From DAITPV01 sp050692555 (lineage in GTDB: Bacteria > Actinomycetota > UBA4738 > CALAEC01), in NCBI GenBank assembly GCA_050692555.1, contig JBOGVS010000052.1, positions 1-14,480 of the forward strand: a stretch of DNA of 14,480 bases, read 5' to 3'. The notes below the pieces were generated by a model that saw only the letters and a list, made by a program, of their open reading frames with translations, ran no database searches and was not told the DNA's origin. Within the stretch, counting starts at the first letter, position 1. Every line of letters starts with the position of its first letter. The position numbers and the translations under genes are program-made. Below are positions 13,170-14,480 of the stretch, piece by piece.

Positions 13170-14007
13170 CCGCGAAGCTCGCCTCCATGCGCTTGAAGAT
13201 CCTGAACCCCAGGAACAGGATCGCGAACGCGCTCAGGGCCCCGGGCAGAAGGAAGGGCCAATCGGGAGCCTGACCGTACAACATGGTTCTCCGGTATCCA
13301 TCGATCACCGGGGCCAGCGGGTTGAGAAGCGCATACAGCCAGTGAAGGTACCGGGGGATGATGTCGACCCCGTAGGCCACCGGCGTGGCGAACAGCCCGA
13401 ACTGAAGCACCAGGGGCAGGGCATGACGTAGATCACGGAAGTACACCACCAGTGCGCAGAGGGTCAGCGTGACCCCCAGGGTGACGGCCAACTGCACGAG
13501 GAGCAGGACCGGCACCCATACGGACGTCACAAAGGGAGCGAATCCGAAGTAGACGAACAGCCCCGCCAGCACCGTCAAGGCGATGGCCGTGTCGATCGCC
13601 GAGGTGACCAGGCTGGAGATGGGGAAGACCTCCCGGGGACAGTAGATCTTGTTCAGGAGATCCTTGTTCCCCAGCAGGCTCGAGGCGCCGCTGGTGGCCC
13701 CCGAGACGGACGTGGCGAAGAAGGTCCAGGGCAGGAGGCCCAGGTACGAGAACAGCGGGTACGGCACGCCCTTGGTGTCGATGTTCCCCACCCGCTCGAA
13801 GACGATGGTGAAGATGACCATCAGCACGACGGGAGGGATCAGCGCCCACGCCACGCCGAGGATGGCCTGCTTGTATCTCGAGCGCATCTGCCGCTCGACC
13901 AGGGCCCGCACCAGCCCTCGAGATCTCCACAGCTCCCGGACGGTCTCGATCAAGGAGACTCGGCGCCGGAAGCGCAGCTCGGGTGGGGGTGCGATCAGCT
14001 CAGCCAT
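13159..14007 (-). CDS. wzm: Polysaccharide ABC-2 exporter permease
   Basis: A 282-residue integral membrane protein of the ABC-2 type with about six membrane segments. The N-terminal RSRGLVRALVERQMRSRYKQ stretch is the amphipathic entry helix of Wzm. It is followed by ILGVAWALIPPVVLMVIFTIVF, then a PLFSYLGLLPWTFFA segment, and later hydrophobic spans around VLAGLFVYFGF, LLLVQLAVTLGVTLTLCALVVYF and LPGALSAFAILFLGF. NPLAPVIDGYRRTML near the end is the family signature. It forms the transmembrane channel with Wzt as a dimer. ATG14007 gives the normal start. Only weak ribosome-binding bases lie before it, after a 59-bp gap containing a small GGGCC/GGCCC hairpin. Confidence 0.9.
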   Translation of the reverse strand: MAELIAPPPELRFRRRVSLIETVRELWRSRGLVRALVERQMRSRYKQAILGVAWALIPPVVLMVIFTIVFERVGNIDTKGVPYPLFSYLGLLPWTFFATSVSGATSGASSLLGNKDLLNKIYCPREVFPISSLVTSAIDTAIALTVLAGLFVYFGFAPFVTSVWVPVLLLVQLAVTLGVTLTLCALVVYFRDLRHALPLVLQFGLFATPVAYGVDIIPRYLHWLYALLNPLAPVIDGYRRTMLYGQAPDWPFLLPGALSAFAILFLGFRIFKRMEASFADVA

Positions 14008-14066
14008 GATCCGTCGGGCCCAAACGGCCCATGGTGTTCGGGATGTTCATCATCGCTCGGCCCGCC

Positions 14067-14480
14067 CTATTCGGGACTGGTGATCTCCTCAACTTCGTCC
14101 TCGGCTGATCCGTTCAGGACCACGCCGGCAAGCCGGGCTCGTAGCCACCGGAGCCGCTGGGTGGTCTGCTCCGCCTCTCCCGCCGTGGTGGCCCCGGCGC
14201 GGGCCACGACGAGGACGGCGTCGACCTCCGGCACCAGGTAGGTGGCATCACCGGCCCGAAGGACGGATCCGCTATCGAGCAGAACCACGTCGGCAACCTC
14301 CCGAGCCTTGTCGAGCATCCGGCGCATCGCTTCGGAGCCGAGGAGCTCGGCCGGCCTCGGCGGCTTGTCGCCGCTGGGAACGACGCGAACGTTCCCGATC
14401 GGCGTCCGTTGGGCATAGCCATCGAGCAGGGTCTCCCCATCGGCCTGGAGCGCCTTGGACAGCCCGTCGGCGTTGCTGAC
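14067..14480 (-). CDS. CpsD/Wzc-type polysaccharide chain-length ATPase, C-terminal part (runs off right edge)
   Basis: The last 137 residues of a protein whose start lies beyond 14480. VRVVPSGDKPPRPAELLGSE followed by MRRMLDKAREVADVVLLDSG is typical of bacterial tyrosine-kinase-type ATPases (CpsD, the Wzc cytoplasmic domain). Next come DATYLVPEVDAVLVVARAGATT and LAGVVLNG, the end of the same fold. The Walker-B-like strand reads VVLLDSGSVL where CpsD proteins usually have D-x-P-P. The tail after GVVLNG is acidic (SAEDEVEEITSPE) and has no tyrosine cluster, so classical Tyr autophosphorylation at the C-terminus is unlikely. Walker A lies outside the window. It probably controls chain length or assembly of the polysaccharide and opens the operon segment seen here. 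Confidence 0.8.
   Translation of the reverse strand, partial: VSNADGLSKALQADGETLLDGYAQRTPIGNVRVVPSGDKPPRPAELLGSEAMRRMLDKAREVADVVLLDSGSVLRAGDATYLVPEVDAVLVVARAGATTAGEAEQTTQRLRWLRARLAGVVLNGSAEDEVEEITSPE

Noticed and set aside
12084..13196. A plus-strand open frame of 370 codons opposite wzt
   Set aside because: It is a shadow of wzt, with low-complexity composition and no motif. The minus-strand ATPase motifs are unambiguous.
14016..14030. GGGCC-CAAAC-GGCCC hairpin before wzm
   Set aside because: The stem is only five pairs, without a T-tract, in a very GC-rich gap where such matches are expected. It is not strong enough to call a terminator or attenuator.
1..14480. Insertion sequences, CRISPR arrays, tRNA or rRNA genes
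   Set aside because: No transposase motifs, terminal inverted repeats, regularly spaced repeats, or structured RNA signatures were found on reading both strands. The only long repeat is the sulfotransferase duplication.

Overview
This 14.5 kb window is part of a large cell-surface or exported polysaccharide locus from a high-GC bacterium. Hand-counted stretches run from about 56% to 75% GC. Many ATGA/GTGA stop-start overlaps, GTG and TTG starts, and a Wzm/Wzt exporter with actinobacterial-style glycosyltransferases suggest an Actinomycetota member, probably environmental. No marker gene in the window proves the phylum.

Layout: nearly everything is on the minus strand and reads from the right edge to the left. 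In transcription order the genes are: the C-terminal part of a CpsD/Wzc-type polysaccharide ATPase (right edge); the ABC-2 permease Wzm; the ATPase Wzt with a C-terminal cargo-type domain; two tandem paralogous sulfotransferases; a GT4, a GT2 and a second GT4 glycosyltransferase; a divergent, lower-GC sulfotransferase; a GT2; another sulfotransferase; a multi-pass membrane protein that may be a polymerase; a membrane-anchored GH26 (beta-mannanase-family) glycoside hydrolase; and glucose-1-phosphate cytidylyltransferase (rfbF). A single plus-strand gene, an RmlC-like sugar epimerase, converges on rfbF. The two stop codons sit in opposite arms of one perfect 7-bp hairpin. At the left edge are the first 13 codons of another minus-strand sulfotransferase.

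Interpretation: CDP-glucose made by RfbF probably feeds a CDP-deoxysugar branch, and the epimerase may act there. Four glycosyltransferases assemble an oligosaccharide or polymer. Wzm/Wzt exports it, and the CpsD-like protein may help control assembly. Four complete sulfotransferases, plus the start of a fifth, would decorate it with sulfate. The embedded GH26 enzyme could trim or release a mannose-containing chain outside the membrane. The best reading is a biosynthetic locus for a heavily sulfated exopolysaccharide, which is uncommon in characterised bacteria. The substrates and the polymer structure are inference.

Not seen: tRNA or rRNA genes, CRISPR arrays, insertion sequences, a CDP-glucose 4,6-dehydratase, a priming glycosyltransferase, or a PAPS-synthesis gene. 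Some of these may lie outside the window. No gene-free stretch exceeds 300 bases; the longest gaps are 124 bp (40-163), 92 bp (1570-1661) and 59 bp (14008-14066).
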